Notes: a model not told the origin generated them from the letters alone. Positions 15,549 through 24,409 are shown, counted from the stretch's first letter. The stretch is DNA of 64,000 nt from an uncultured Bacteroides sp. (GCA_948847595.1 CAQOGY010000001.1:434001-498000); one strand, 5' to 3'. Made by a program: numbers and translations.

Positions 15549-18125
15549 TTAAAATACCATTAATACCATGAAACGAATACCGTTCTTGTTGATACCCGGA
15601 TTGTCACGGTAGGTGAAACGATGTACATATTCAACGTGCAGCAACTTGAAAATGTTGTAGATACCGACACTTGCTTCGACATACGGCACTTTCGGATCCA
15701 TCACGAAACTGGTAAATTTACCGTCGCGTGTCGGGAAACGGAACAAATCGGGATTGCTGCTCTTGAACGGATTGTTCTTATCTGTCAACGTCCCCCACAA
15801 TGCACGGACACGGAACATCTCTCTCCACTTCAAGTTCTTGATAAGCGGAATACGGTTGAATAGTTTCCCATTCATGTCATAAGACAAGGACACGGAAGCG
15901 AAACGGTCGTTCAGGAATTCCATGTTATTGATAAGGTTGAACGTCTCGCGCTGCGTGATGTACGATAAGTTGGCTTCCGGCAGAATCAACAGCGGGAAAG
16001 GAACTGTATTCCATTCCGCCCCTGCTTTCAGGCTACAATCTATCTTACCCCAGGAAGCGGGAAGCCAGAAGCGTTTCCACACACTTGCTTCTGTGCGGTT
16101 GAAATTGTATTCTCCGCCCAATACACCTTTGAATCCCATTGCATGAGTAAGTGTAAAGATAGGGGCATCCAGCGATACCGGCACACGGCGTTGCTTGGAG
16201 TTGACGAAAGATTCGCCCGGCGCATAACGCAGCGTCAGGCTCGCTTCGGTAGTCGTAACGTCATGTACACGGGTTTGCGCAGCGTCGTTACGCAGATATT
16301 CCAATTTTCCGGTAGGTTCGTCGTTACGGTGGCGGAGCATTGCTTTCACTCCGAATCCCGTAAGCGTTTCGAGTTCGTAGTTGACGGTCGCGTCACGCAT
16401 ATAAGACATTTGGTCTACCGTCGTCGTTTTCAGTGACAGGAAGATATTGTCCTTATCCGTAAACAGGAACTTATCCATCGGTGACATTACATCATAACTA
16501 TACGTTGCCGAAATATAATGTTTCGGGAACTCCCAAACCACATAATCACGTTTATTGAACGAATAAGTCAGCGTACCGCTGTATTTCCATCGCTCGTCTT
16601 TCAGACCGTAGGCGCCGTAGCCACTCAAGAACCAGTGTTTGTCGAAATGAGCCGTAGTCATACCGCTCAACCGGAAACGGGTTCCGTCGATGTAGTTGCT
16701 TGAAATCATGGTGTTGATAGGGCCGATGTCCACTTTGCTCGGATGTCCTTTGCTTCCTGTCTCCACAAAGTTCTCAATCAGGGCTTTCGCTCCGAAGATG
16801 ATATATTTGAATCCCGGAATCTGTTCGAGACGGTTGACGAATACGTCCATTGTACTTTCTTTCTTCGTCAGCGGCACCTGTCGGACACTCGCCCAGTATT
16901 CATCACTTTTCGAAAGCATATCCGCTTCCTTTATTACGCTTCCTTTCAAACGGAAAAGCCGTTGCTCGATAGGGTCGAATTTATAATCGCTGTATTTCGT
17001 GGTTCTCTCCACCTGCAATCCACCTGCTGTTTTGTTGGAACTCCAGGAAAGGTCTACGGTCATATTATCGTCGGACAATACCCAGTTGCCGTTGGGAAGC
17101 TGTTCGTACTGCTGCACGATATCCATGCGGTTGACGAAGTTTACTCCGGTTTTCTTAGGCAGGTTCATCGTACATTTCTGGACGGCATATGTAGAATCGT
17201 TCAGTACATACAAATGTCCGGTGAATCCGAAGTCCTGCGAATTCTGTGGAACGAAAGTCAGATGTACGCATTCGCGCTTGTCCACCATCAATGTGTCCAT
17301 CAGATAATATTTATAGAAAGAAATGGCATTGTTGCCGATAGGGCTTACGAAACGCTGTTGGAGCAGGCGGATGTCGTCATCATAAATATTAATGTCGGCA
17401 AAGACGTCTTTCAGAACAGTGCCGAGCATATCTCCCGTTGAGAAGAATTCTTCGATACCGTTGGAATTCTTTCCTTTGATGATGGTTTTCTTATTTTCGG
17501 GATTTTTACGATAGATGGTTTGTGAAGCCGTCTCCTGTACGGAAATGGGGAGAATCAACTTGTTCGTAGTTTCTGATACTTCCACCTGGTCTCTGAGGAA
17601 GGAATATTTCTTGTAGATACCTTTTTCGAGTTTTTCCGGGGTGAGGTCGTTAATAGACATTTTCATCTTCTCGTACTTGTCGTACTGATAGTAGTCGTTC
17701 ACTTCGAGGACTTGAGCCTTCTTGTGCTCGATAACCTTTTTCATGAATTCGACTGCCGGATTGTTCTTGCGGGAGTATTTTTCTTTTTGTGGTTTTACAA
17801 CGACTTCATTCAGGATTACATTGTCCGGAGCTAACTGGACATTGACTGTTTGGTTGCCATAACTGACTTTCACAGTTTTGCTGACATAACCAATGGCGGA
17901 GAAAACAAGTGTTCCCCCATTTCTGCGTGCTTCAAGACTATATTCCCCGTCAATATTGGTGATAGTACCCATATCTCTTTTTTCCTGATAGTAAACAGAG
18001 ATATACATTAACGGTTCATGTGTCACTGAATCAGTAACTACCCCCTTTATTTGCTGTGCAAACGCATTTGAAGCTGCCAATACAAGTAAGAGCAGTATAA
18101 GTATTTTGTTATATCGTTGTCTCAT
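15549..18125 (-). CDS. DUF5686 outer membrane protein with carboxypeptidase-like regulatory domain
   Basis: The 858-residue protein has a signal peptide (MRQRYNKILILLLLVLAASN, cleavage near AFAQQ), a CarboxypepD_reg-like beta-sandwich (about 25-110, IKGVVTDSVTHEPLMYISVY) and a long region with alternating polar/hydrophobic strands ending in the aromatic ...GIRFMVLMVF, a typical outer-membrane barrel terminus. DUF5686 proteins are common in Bacteroidota; no function is established. The frame is open 44 codons further upstream, but that stretch lacks a signal peptide and the -7 box at 18144-18151 lies within it, so the ATG at 18125 is chosen. rarA follows after 5 nt. Confidence 0.85.
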   Translation of the reverse strand: MRQRYNKILILLLLVLAASNAFAQQIKGVVTDSVTHEPLMYISVYYQEKRDMGTITNIDGEYSLEARRNGGTLVFSAIGYVSKTVKVSYGNQTVNVQLAPDNVILNEVVVKPQKEKYSRKNNPAVEFMKKVIEHKKAQVLEVNDYYQYDKYEKMKMSINDLTPEKLEKGIYKKYSFLRDQVEVSETTNKLILPISVQETASQTIYRKNPENKKTIIKGKNSNGIEEFFSTGDMLGTVLKDVFADINIYDDDIRLLQQRFVSPIGNNAISFYKYYLMDTLMVDKRECVHLTFVPQNSQDFGFTGHLYVLNDSTYAVQKCTMNLPKKTGVNFVNRMDIVQQYEQLPNGNWVLSDDNMTVDLSWSSNKTAGGLQVERTTKYSDYKFDPIEQRLFRLKGSVIKEADMLSKSDEYWASVRQVPLTKKESTMDVFVNRLEQIPGFKYIIFGAKALIENFVETGSKGHPSKVDIGPINTMISSNYIDGTRFRLSGMTTAHFDKHWFLSGYGAYGLKDERWKYSGTLTYSFNKRDYVVWEFPKHYISATYSYDVMSPMDKFLFTDKDNIFLSLKTTTVDQMSYMRDATVNYELETLTGFGVKAMLRHRNDEPTGKLEYLRNDAAQTRVHDVTTTEASLTLRYAPGESFVNSKQRRVPVSLDAPIFTLTHAMGFKGVLGGEYNFNRTEASVWKRFWLPASWGKIDCSLKAGAEWNTVPFPLLILPEANLSYITQRETFNLINNMEFLNDRFASVSLSYDMNGKLFNRIPLIKNLKWREMFRVRALWGTLTDKNNPFKSSNPDLFRFPTRDGKFTSFVMDPKVPYVEASVGIYNIFKLLHVEYVHRFTYRDNPGINKNGIRFMVLMVF

Positions 18126-18143
18126 AACGTTCGTAGTAGGGTG

Positions 18144-18151
18144 CAAAGTTA
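18144..18151 (-). promoter_or_regulatory. -7 box of the DUF5686-rarA unit
   Basis: TAACTTTG on the minus strand matches the consensus and predicts a start near 18137, 12 nt before the ATG at 18125. It supports the shorter gene start. No -33 TTTG is evident. Confidence 0.5.
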
Positions 18152-18283
18152 ACAAATAACTCTCATGATGAGAGAATATATAACTTTTTTTACCCATCGT
18201 TTTTGGTTGTTTACAAGCATATATCACCCGATGTTCAAATAAGTCAGCCTCGGGCATATATATTTAACAACTAGTTTCAGATT

Positions 18284-18415
18284 TAGTTTCATCCGTTGAA
18301 ACTATTTGTTCCATTACTTGGAACTATTGTTTCCATTACTTGAAACCGGAGTTTCATCGGCAAGAAACTAAAGTTTCAACGGTGAGAAACTAGAGTTTCA
18401 AAGCGTATTGAAACT
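18284..18415. repeat. array of six short GTTTC/GAAAC hairpins
   Basis: Six back-to-back inverted repeats of 17-22 bp fill 132 bp: 18284-18304 (TAGTTTCA/TGAAACTA), 18308-18324 (GTTCCA/TGGAAC), 18329-18346, 18351-18368, 18372-18391 and 18394-18415 (AGTTTCA/TGAAACT). Stems are 5-8 bp, loops 5-8 nt. The loops differ, so the stems are what is conserved. It lies between the wecB terminator and the DUF5686 promoter in a 332-bp gap without a gene. I know no described class that matches. Confidence 0.7.
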
Positions 18416-18447
18416 ACTTGCCCTACGCTTGACAGAATAGGGCAAGT
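18416..18447 (-). terminator. hairpin after wecB
   Basis: ACTTGCCCTA (18416-18425) and TAGGGCAAGT (18438-18447) form a perfect 10-bp stem with a 12-nt loop, 11 nt after the wecB stop. The tail on the minus strand is AGTTTCAATACG, without a strong T-run, so termination efficiency is uncertain. Confidence 0.55.
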
Positions 18448-18457
18448 AAGGTTGTTG

Positions 18458-19543
18458 TTATTTGCTTGATAGAATCTGTACGATACGCTCTGCGGTGCGT
18501 CCGTCCCAACGTTCGGGGAGTTCGCCGCGCTTCCATTCGCCTTTCATCAGCGTATCCATTGCTTTGGCAAGTAGAGCCGGGTCTTCTCCGACAAGTTCGT
18601 TGGTTCCCATGCGCCACGTTTCCGGGTGTTCGGCATACGTATTGAGGGTGATACAAGGAATGCCCAGGAAGGTTGCTTCTTCCGCCACGTTTCCGGAGTC
18701 GGTAATAATTCCTTTTGCCTTATTAATCAGATAACCGAAGAAAAGATAGTTCTGTGGCGGCATGATATGCAGGTTCGGAGCTTCGATGCCCAGTTCTTTG
18801 ATGGCATTGCGCACGTAGGTGTGCAGCGGTGCTACGATAGGCATGCCGGTAGACTTTTCAATGATTGTTTCCATTAGTCGTTTCAGATTCTCCCTGTCAT
18901 TGAGCAATACGCGGCGGTTGAGGGTGAGCAGGAGATAATTGCCTTCCTGCAATCCCAGTACGGAGAACCATATCGGTTTGAGCAAGCGGTTGCGGTTGTA
19001 GCGGATGGCATCTATAAGGATATTGCCTACATAATATACGTTTTCACTTTCCGTTCCTGTCTGGTTCAGGTTGCGGTTGGCAACCATACCGGCTGTAAAC
19101 AGGTAGTCGGATAGTCCGTCCGTAATCATGCGGTTTACTTCTTTCGGCATCTTCATGTCGAAAGAACGGGTTCCGGCTACGAGGTGTGCCACCTTGATTC
19201 CTTGCTTTTTGGCAACGATGGCGCAACTCATGGTTGCAGTCAGGTCGTCTACCACAAGAACAACGTGTGCCGGGTTCTCGGTCAGCTCCTGTTCGAAGGC
19301 TACCATGATTCCTGCTGTCAAAGTCGTTGGATTACTGCTTTCCACTCCCAGATAAACATCGGGAGCTTTCATGTCGAGATCCGAAAAGAGAGAAGCATCC
19401 AGACTCGTATCCTCTTTTCTGCCCGTATAGACCAGTCGGTAAGAGATACTTTTACCCAGCGCCCGTGCGGCTTCAATAGCGCGTGTAATGGGAGCTATCT
19501 TCATGAAATTGGGGCGTGCCCCGGCAACAATTGTTATTTTCAT
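18458..19543 (-). CDS. wecB: UDP-N-acetylglucosamine 2-epimerase (non-hydrolysing)
   Basis: The 361-residue GT-B-fold enzyme interconverts UDP-GlcNAc and UDP-ManNAc, supplying ManNAc-derived sugars for surface polysaccharides. Visible family marks are GARPNFMKIAPI at 8-19, GTESENVYYVGN near 170, LLTLNRRVLLNDRENL near 210, and TDSGNVAEEATFLGIPCITL near 288, which corresponds to the TDSGG-EE substrate loop (here Asn instead of the usual second Gly). It stands alone, away from the polysaccharide genes at 40-64 kb. A -7 box lies at 19578-19585. Confidence 0.9.
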   Translation of the reverse strand: MKITIVAGARPNFMKIAPITRAIEAARALGKSISYRLVYTGRKEDTSLDASLFSDLDMKAPDVYLGVESSNPTTLTAGIMVAFEQELTENPAHVVLVVDDLTATMSCAIVAKKQGIKVAHLVAGTRSFDMKMPKEVNRMITDGLSDYLFTAGMVANRNLNQTGTESENVYYVGNILIDAIRYNRNRLLKPIWFSVLGLQEGNYLLLTLNRRVLLNDRENLKRLMETIIEKSTGMPIVAPLHTYVRNAIKELGIEAPNLHIMPPQNYLFFGYLINKAKGIITDSGNVAEEATFLGIPCITLNTYAEHPETWRMGTNELVGEDPALLAKAMDTLMKGEWKRGELPERWDGRTAERIVQILSSK

Positions 19544-19577
19544 ATTGTTTCTATCATATTCGGTTTAATTCGTGAAG

Positions 19578-19585
19578 CAAATGTA
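19578..19585 (-). promoter_or_regulatory. -7 box of wecB
   Basis: TACATTTG on the minus strand matches TAnnTTTG and predicts a 28-nt leader before the ATG at 19543. No -33 box is obvious. Confidence 0.45.
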
Positions 19586-19635
19586 CATTTTCTTACGGAA
19601 TTTATTTGTTACTTTGCATACAAAATAACAAATAT

Positions 19636-20286
19636 ATGCCCACATTCGTTCAAATTCTTGATTTTATAGGCACATTTGCCTTTGCTATTAGTGGTATCCG
19701 GCTCGCTTCGGCAAAACGTTTCGACTGGTTCGGAGCCTATGTTGTAGGACTTGCTACGGCTATCGGTGGTGGTACTCTTCGTGATGTCCTGCTCGATGTT
19801 ACTCCGGGATGGATGACAAATCCCATTTATCTGATTTGTACGGGACTGGCTTTGCTATGGGTTATCTGCTTCGGACGCTGGCTTATCCGGCTCAACAATA
19901 CGTTCTTTATCTTCGACTCCATCGGACTGGCGTTGTTCACTGTGGTAGGTGTGGGTAAAAGTATTGCCTTGGGCTATCCGTTTTGGGTAGCCATCATTAT
20001 GGGTAGCATCACGGGAGCGGCAGGTGGTGTGATTCGTGATGTCTTTATCAACGAAATTCCCCTGATATTCCGAAAAGAAATTTATGCGATGGCCTGTGTG
20101 GTAGGCGGCATTGCCTACTGGCTTTGCGATGTCGCAGGACTTGAGTCGTACGCATGCCAGCTAATCGGCGGGTCGGCCGTATTCCTGACCCGCATCCTGG
20201 CTGTAAAATATCACATCTGCCTGCCTATATTAAAAGGTGGGGAAGATATAAAAGAAGATGTAAAAGAAGATGTAAAAGAGGAGTAG
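19636..20286 (+). CDS. trimeric intracellular cation (TRIC/UPF0126) channel family protein
   Basis: The 216-residue inner-membrane protein contains two UPF0126 repeats, each with a Gly-rich signature: IGGGTLRDVLLDVTPGW near 50 and AGGVIRDVFINEIPLIF near 138. Seven hydrophobic segments are visible. Prokaryotic TRIC proteins form trimeric monovalent-cation channels; some relatives have been linked to glycine transport, so the substrate is open. The tail carries a repeated acidic/basic motif KEDVKEDVKEE encoded by near-identical 12-bp units. The Met at 19636 is preferred to one 10 codons upstream because it gives the canonical MPTFVQILDFIGTFAFA start and follows a weak -7 box TTACTTTG (19609-19616). 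Confidence 0.88.
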   Translation: MPTFVQILDFIGTFAFAISGIRLASAKRFDWFGAYVVGLATAIGGGTLRDVLLDVTPGWMTNPIYLICTGLALLWVICFGRWLIRLNNTFFIFDSIGLALFTVVGVGKSIALGYPFWVAIIMGSITGAAGGVIRDVFINEIPLIFRKEIYAMACVVGGIAYWLCDVAGLESYACQLIGGSAVFLTRILAVKYHICLPILKGGEDIKEDVKEDVKEE

Positions 20287-20293
20287 GGGATAC

Positions 20294-20788
20294 TTACTCG
20301 TCTTTCATATCCAATTCTCCCTGAAAACTGATGGATTGCCGGTTCTGCATATTGACATCAATGCTTGTCGAACCGTTGGAGTATACTTTTGCCCTGAATT
20401 CAAATCTGTCTTCGGGATTCCGGGCGATGAATTTGATGACGGCATTTCCTTTCTTATCCATTTCCATGCTGTATTCCTTGAGGGGCGCCCGGAAGTTCAG
20501 TCCGTCCCCGCCACCATAAGGGATACTGTAAGCCCGTCCGAAATAAGGCAGATAGGAAATGACCGAATCATTTCTGATTTCCAGTGAGTAGGGAGATGTC
20601 AGAGGAATGGAACGTCCGCGCATCGGCAGGGCGGTCTGTACATCTATCTTATAGTTCTCGGATGCGATGAGCTTTTTTACAGCTTCTTTCTTTTGTTCCT
20701 TTTTCTCCTTTTTACTTTGAGCCGAAAGGGTAGGGAAGCCTACTAGCAGGGCTAGCAGCAACATTAAGATTTGTTTCTTCGTTTTCAT
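20294..20788 (-). CDS. DUF4251 domain protein, secreted
   Basis: The 164-residue protein has a signal peptide (MKTKKQILMLLLALLVGFPT, cleavage about LSAQ), a Lys/Glu-rich linker (residues 25-40) and a beta-rich DUF4251 domain (about 45-162) with PLTSPYSLEIRNDSVISYLPY and a C-terminal strand pattern ending FQGELDMKDE. The function of DUF4251 is unknown; it is widespread in Bacteroidota and exported. The start at 20788 is chosen over one 14 codons upstream because the signal peptide begins there and a -7 box lies at 20828-20835. It converges with the TRIC gene, 7 bp apart. Confidence 0.85.
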   Translation of the reverse strand: MKTKKQILMLLLALLVGFPTLSAQSKKEKKEQKKEAVKKLIASENYKIDVQTALPMRGRSIPLTSPYSLEIRNDSVISYLPYFGRAYSIPYGGGDGLNFRAPLKEYSMEMDKKGNAVIKFIARNPEDRFEFRAKVYSNGSTSIDVNMQNRQSISFQGELDMKDE

Positions 20789-20827
20789 ATCAGTTGCATT
20801 TAGGTTGATATATACATGTATAACAAT

Positions 20828-20835
20828 CAAATATA
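20828..20835 (-). promoter_or_regulatory. -7 box of the DUF4251 gene
   Basis: TATATTTG on the minus strand is a full match to the Bacteroides -7 consensus, giving a leader of about 33 nt before 20788. Confidence 0.5.
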
Positions 20836-20981
20836 CTAAAAAGTCAGGAACTCTTCTCTTTTCTTTAATGAAAATTAAACAGAAATCCTGACCTTTGCCG
20901 TAATGTATGCCTTACCTTATGTTCCGATATGTCTTGCCTATACCTTATATATAAGGAGAACTTAGACTTATATAAGGGAAC

Positions 20982-21944
20982 TTAGAACTGTTCCAATATC
21001 TCAATCCGCTTTTCAATAGGGGGATGAGTGGCGAACAAACCACTTAGTTGGCTGTATAATCCTTTTGTTTTCTTTTTAGGATTTTGAATGAATAATTGGG
21101 CTACGTCTTTCCGTTCCACAGCTTCTATCGCCGGGTCAACAGATATTTTACGCAAAGCACTGGCGAGCGCCAACGGATTCTTCGTCATTTCTGCCGAACC
21201 TGCATCTGCCATGTATTCGCGCTTGCGTGAAATGGCAAAACGCATCAGGCTAGAGAAAAGAAAACCGATGGCAGCTATCAGCAAAGCAACAAGCATAAAG
21301 AGGAAAATTCCTCCGCTACCTTTACTGTTGCTACGTACACGTATATGTGTTATTGCATAAAACGTGATTTCCGTCAGCATGGAGAAGATGCCTACAAATA
21401 CGATGGAGATAATCAACAGGCGCACATCCCGGTTACGAATATGAGTCAGTTCATGTCCGATGACCGCTTCCAGTTCTTCATCATTTAGTTTCTTGATGAT
21501 GCCTTCCGAAAGAGTGATTGTATATGTACGGTCATTGATGCCACTTGCAAATGCATTCAGCGAATTATCATAGATAATATTTATCTTTGGCATGCTCATC
21601 CCTTGAGTCATACAGAGGTTTTCCACCAGATTATAAACGCGTTTGTTCTCTTTGCGGTCTAGCGGTTTGGAACCTGTGGCGGAATTGATAATACTTGTAT
21701 TAGCCCAATAGGCAATAAGAAACCAAATCAGCACTACTCCTAAAGTATATGGCAGTGAAGAAAGGAATAAATGATTGACCATAGGCATCATTTCAACTTC
21801 CATGCTTTTCCCATATCCAAAAAGAATCAGCAGGTAACAGGACAAATAAAGAAGTGCTGTCACCAGACAAGGAAAGAGGAACAATAGAAACACGGAACGT
21901 AAGTTGTTCCGGCTCTGCTGTGTTTGGATTCCGACGTATTGCAT
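20982..21944 (-). CDS. M48 family zinc metalloprotease (HtpX-like)
   Basis: The 320-residue membrane protease carries the zinc motif HELTH at 164-168 and the third-ligand region SRKREYMADAGSAEM near 234. Hydrophobic segments lie near 18-42, 62-82, 175-195 and 215-237, the HtpX topology with the active site facing the cytoplasm. HtpX degrades misfolded membrane proteins. It follows lemA after 35 nt, a LemA-HtpX pairing that is frequent in bacteria. The region just 3' (20943-20980) holds the palindrome CCTTATATATAAGG and a repeated GAACTTAGA that includes the stop codon. Confidence 0.92.
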   Translation of the reverse strand: MQYVGIQTQQSRNNLRSVFLLFLFPCLVTALLYLSCYLLILFGYGKSMEVEMMPMVNHLFLSSLPYTLGVVLIWFLIAYWANTSIINSATGSKPLDRKENKRVYNLVENLCMTQGMSMPKINIIYDNSLNAFASGINDRTYTITLSEGIIKKLNDEELEAVIGHELTHIRNRDVRLLIISIVFVGIFSMLTEITFYAITHIRVRSNSKGSGGIFLFMLVALLIAAIGFLFSSLMRFAISRKREYMADAGSAEMTKNPLALASALRKISVDPAIEAVERKDVAQLFIQNPKKKTKGLYSQLSGLFATHPPIEKRIEILEQF

Positions 21945-21979
21945 CGCGTGTTTGATTTATGCAGTGATTGAATGGTGGA

Positions 21980-22540
21980 TTAGAAATTGATTTTCGGTGC
22001 CTGTTCCAAATTGGCGCGTTCGTTCTTACCCAAGTCGAACATAATTTCCCTTTGGAATCCGGTCATGCCTGCTATGATATTTGAAGGGAAGGTCTGCACG
22101 GCGTTATTGTACTCTTTGGTTGCCGAGTTGAAATAACGGCGGACAGCAGCCAGCTTATTCTCCACATCGGCTATTTCTTCCTGTAATTGCAGGAAATTCT
22201 GATTCGCTTTCAGGTCGGGATAGGCTTCTAATGTGATTTTCAGTCCTGCGAGAGCAGAGCTTAACTGATTTTCAGCCGCTATCTTATCGTCGATAGTCTT
22301 GGCGTTGACAGCGCCGTTACGTGCCTGAATCACACGGTCGAGTGTCTCTTTTTCGTGTGCGGCATATCCTTTCACGGTATCTACCAATTGGGGAATCAGG
22401 TCATGGCGTTGCTTCAACTGTACGTCGATGTCGGCAAATGCGTTTTCACGGTTGTTTCTTAGTCTCACTAGCGAATTGTACATGGATGCAAAAATGATGC
22501 CCAGCAATACAATAATTCCTACAACAATAAGTATAGTCAT
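21980..22540 (-). CDS. lemA: LemA family protein
   Basis: The 186-residue protein has one N-terminal membrane segment (about 2-22) and an all-helical LemA domain with the expected YNSLVRLRNNRENAFADIDV, QLKQRHDLIPQLVDTVKGYA and RRYFNSATKEYNNAVQTFP blocks. LemA proteins are membrane-anchored with the helical domain outside; their biochemical role is not settled. It is the first gene of a two-gene unit with the M48 protease, which suggests a part in membrane-protein quality control. The promoter is at 22571-22602. Confidence 0.93.
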   Translation of the reverse strand: MTILIVVGIIVLLGIIFASMYNSLVRLRNNRENAFADIDVQLKQRHDLIPQLVDTVKGYAAHEKETLDRVIQARNGAVNAKTIDDKIAAENQLSSALAGLKITLEAYPDLKANQNFLQLQEEIADVENKLAAVRRYFNSATKEYNNAVQTFPSNIIAGMTGFQREIMFDLGKNERANLEQAPKINF

Positions 22541-22570
22541 CGTCTTTTAATTTATTAGATTAATGTTAAT

Positions 22571-22602
22571 CAAAAGTAATCTATTTGATTCTTTTAAGCA
22601 AA
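22571..22602 (-). promoter_or_regulatory. promoter of the lemA-M48 protease unit
   Basis: The minus strand shows TTTG (22599-22602), a 20-nt spacer and TACTTTTG (22571-22578). Predicted start near 22564, leader about 24 nt. Confidence 0.6.
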
Positions 22603-22780
22603 TGAATGAGAGATTTTTCTTCAAATATCACCCGAAAACTATCAGAAAGCACCTGAAAACTATCATTTGATAGAAATAACCCCTAAAAAATGATTGAAAT
22701 TCCCCTGTATAAGACGCAAAATACCTTTAAACTTGCAACCGACGAGAAAAACGAAATATTAACCATAAAACCCTTAAAGT

Positions 22781-23284
22781 ATGAAAAGTTTAAGTTTCAG
22801 AAAAGATTTAATTGGAGTTCAGGAAGAGTTGCTGCGTTTCGCTTATAAACTGACGGCCAATCGTGAAGAAGCGAATGATTTGTTGCAGGAAACATCTTTA
22901 AAAGCCTTGGATAACGAGGAAAAATTTGCTCCGGACACAAATTTCAAGGGATGGATGTATACTATCATGCGTAACATCTTTATTAATAACTACCGGAAAA
23001 TTGTACGCGATCAGACTTTTGTAGACCCTACCGATAATTATTATCACTTGAACCTGCCTCAAGATTCAGGATTCGAAAGCACGGAAGGTGCCTATGACTT
23101 GAAGGAAATGCACCGCATTGTCAACGCGTTGCCCAAAGAGTATAAAGTGCCTTTTTCCATGCACGTATCCGGTTTTAAATACCGCGAAATCGCAGAGAAG
23201 CTAGGTTTGCCATTAGGAACGGTGAAAAGCCGTATTTTCTTCACGCGCCAACGTTTACAACAAGAATTGAAGGACTTCGTATAA
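22781..23284 (+). CDS. RNA polymerase sigma factor, sigma-70/ECF type
   Basis: The 167-residue factor has region 2 (about 12-78: LLRFAYKLTANREEANDLLQET, then NFKGWMYTIMRNIFINNYRK) and region 4 (about 108-160: ALPKEYKVPFSMHVSGFKYR, EIAEKLGLPLGTVKSRIFFT, the latter being the helix-turn-helix). Length and domain order fit ECF sigma factors. No anti-sigma gene or FecR-like gene is adjacent, so control must come from elsewhere or from its own promoter. The leader holds a TACCTTTA (22722-22729) that could be a -7 box and repeated GAAAACTATCA motifs (22633, 22655). A terminator follows at 23322-23361. Confidence 0.93.
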   Translation: MKSLSFRKDLIGVQEELLRFAYKLTANREEANDLLQETSLKALDNEEKFAPDTNFKGWMYTIMRNIFINNYRKIVRDQTFVDPTDNYYHLNLPQDSGFESTEGAYDLKEMHRIVNALPKEYKVPFSMHVSGFKYREIAEKLGLPLGTVKSRIFFTRQRLQQELKDFV

Positions 23285-23321
23285 ATGAGGATAACGCATA
23301 CAAACAAGCTTACTGATATAA

Positions 23322-23361
23322 AAGGAGCAAGAGAATTAGATTCCCGTTGCTCCTTCTTTTT
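23322..23361 (+). terminator. terminator after the sigma factor gene
   Basis: AAGGAGCAA (23322-23330) pairs with TTGCTCCTT (23347-23355), followed by CTTTTTT. It lies 38 nt after the stop. Confidence 0.75.
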
Positions 23362-23391
23362 TGTACTGGCTTATAGATTAGTTTTATAAAT

Positions 23392-23541
23392 GGGAATTTT
23401 ATTTAGACATAAGAACAAAAGAACATAAAGGCTGCGCTTGGATAATTATTTCTGCTAGTCATTAAGCTACTACTGTTTCATCTTTTGTTCTTATGTTCTT
23501 CTGTCTAAAAAGAAAGTTATTAGTCTGTATGCAAATAAATT
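23392..23541. repeat. 150-bp dispersed repeat, copy 1
   Basis: This block is nearly identical to 51587-51740; the differences are a few substitutions and one 3-bp indel (TAC). It contains imperfect inverted arms, TAGACATAAGAACAAAAGAA (from 23404) against TTTTGTTCTTATGTTCTTCT ending GTCTA at 23507, so it can fold into a long hairpin. It lies in the 378-bp gap between the sigma factor and mtgA. No ORF is present. It looks like a non-autonomous palindromic element of the MITE or REP kind. Confidence 0.8.
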
Positions 23542-23662
23542 TGAAATTACTACCGACTATCCGCAAGAAACCTTGCCGGGGCGCTACATCCCTAATTTAT
23601 CATTTAATTTTGATGCAACATTTATATGTGCAGGAATATAGGTGAATAGTCACGGCATCTGT

Positions 23663-24409
23663 CTACCGCTTCTTTTTCTTACTCTTGCTGTTTTTCTTTT
23701 CTGTAGTTTTCTCTTCCGGCGGGAACTTGGGAACCAGATTCATCAACCGTAATATCTGATTTTGTCGTTTTAGTATGTATGGCGAAGGTTTCGCCGAATT
23801 AAACCGTATCGGATTGGGAAGGGTGGCGGCTATGAGCGCGCATTGGCCTTTCGTTAATTTGGCGGCTGTTGTGCCGAACTTATTTTCTGCGGTAGCTTGT
23901 GCACCGTAGATGCCTTTTCCCATTTCAATAGAGTTGAGATAGACTTCCATGATTCGCTCTTTTGACCAGAATGTTTCGATCAGGAACGTGAAATAGACTT
24001 CAAATCCTTTCCGTACCCACGAAGACTGCGGCCATAAGAATACATTCTTGGCTGTCTGTTGGCTGATGGTGCTTGCACCCCGTTGCCGTTTGCGTGTTTC
24101 ATTCTCTTTCATCGCTTTCTTGATTTCTACGAAATCGAACCCGTTGTGCTCGGCAAAACGGTTGTCTTCGGAAGCAATGACTGCCATCGGCAGGCTGGGA
24201 GATATCTTATCAAAAGAAACCCACGTGTGTTTCCACGTGGGTTTATCTCCTGAAAAAATCTGCTGAACGCTTCGGATAACCATTAGCGGTGTGATATAAA
24301 CCGGCATGAACCGGTAAATAATGACCACCAGTAAGGTCGATGCAAAGAAGAATATCAGCAGGTTGCGCGTATAACGCAGTAATTTTTTAATGAGAAGCGG
24401 CTTGTGCAT
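23663..24409 (-). CDS. mtgA: monofunctional biosynthetic peptidoglycan transglycosylase
   Basis: The 248-residue GT51 enzyme polymerises lipid II into glycan strands at the outer face of the inner membrane. A membrane anchor spans about 15-33. The catalytic Glu81 lies in VIASEDNRFAEHNGFD, followed by the family blocks RGASTISQQTAKNVFLWP and EMGKGIYGAQATAENKFG. There is no transpeptidase domain. The tail after residue 230 is very basic (KKNSKSKKKKR). The start overlaps the end of the upstream OmpA gene by 23 nt, so the two are co-transcribed. Confidence 0.95.
   Translation of the reverse strand: MHKPLLIKKLLRYTRNLLIFFFASTLLVVIIYRFMPVYITPLMVIRSVQQIFSGDKPTWKHTWVSFDKISPSLPMAVIASEDNRFAEHNGFDFVEIKKAMKENETRKRQRGASTISQQTAKNVFLWPQSSWVRKGFEVYFTFLIETFWSKERIMEVYLNSIEMGKGIYGAQATAENKFGTTAAKLTKGQCALIAATLPNPIRFNSAKPSPYILKRQNQILRLMNLVPKFPPEEKTTEKKNSKSKKKKR

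Noticed and set aside
18284..18415. CRISPR array
   Set aside because: The GTTTC/GAAAC units are palindromes of 17-22 bp without 25-40-bp spacers of equal length, and no cas gene is near.
20943..20980. Palindrome CCTTATATATAAGG with repeated GAACTTAGA as a regulatory site
   Set aside because: It lies at the 3' end of the M48 protease gene and partly in its stop region; a weak A/T-rich terminator or chance is more likely.
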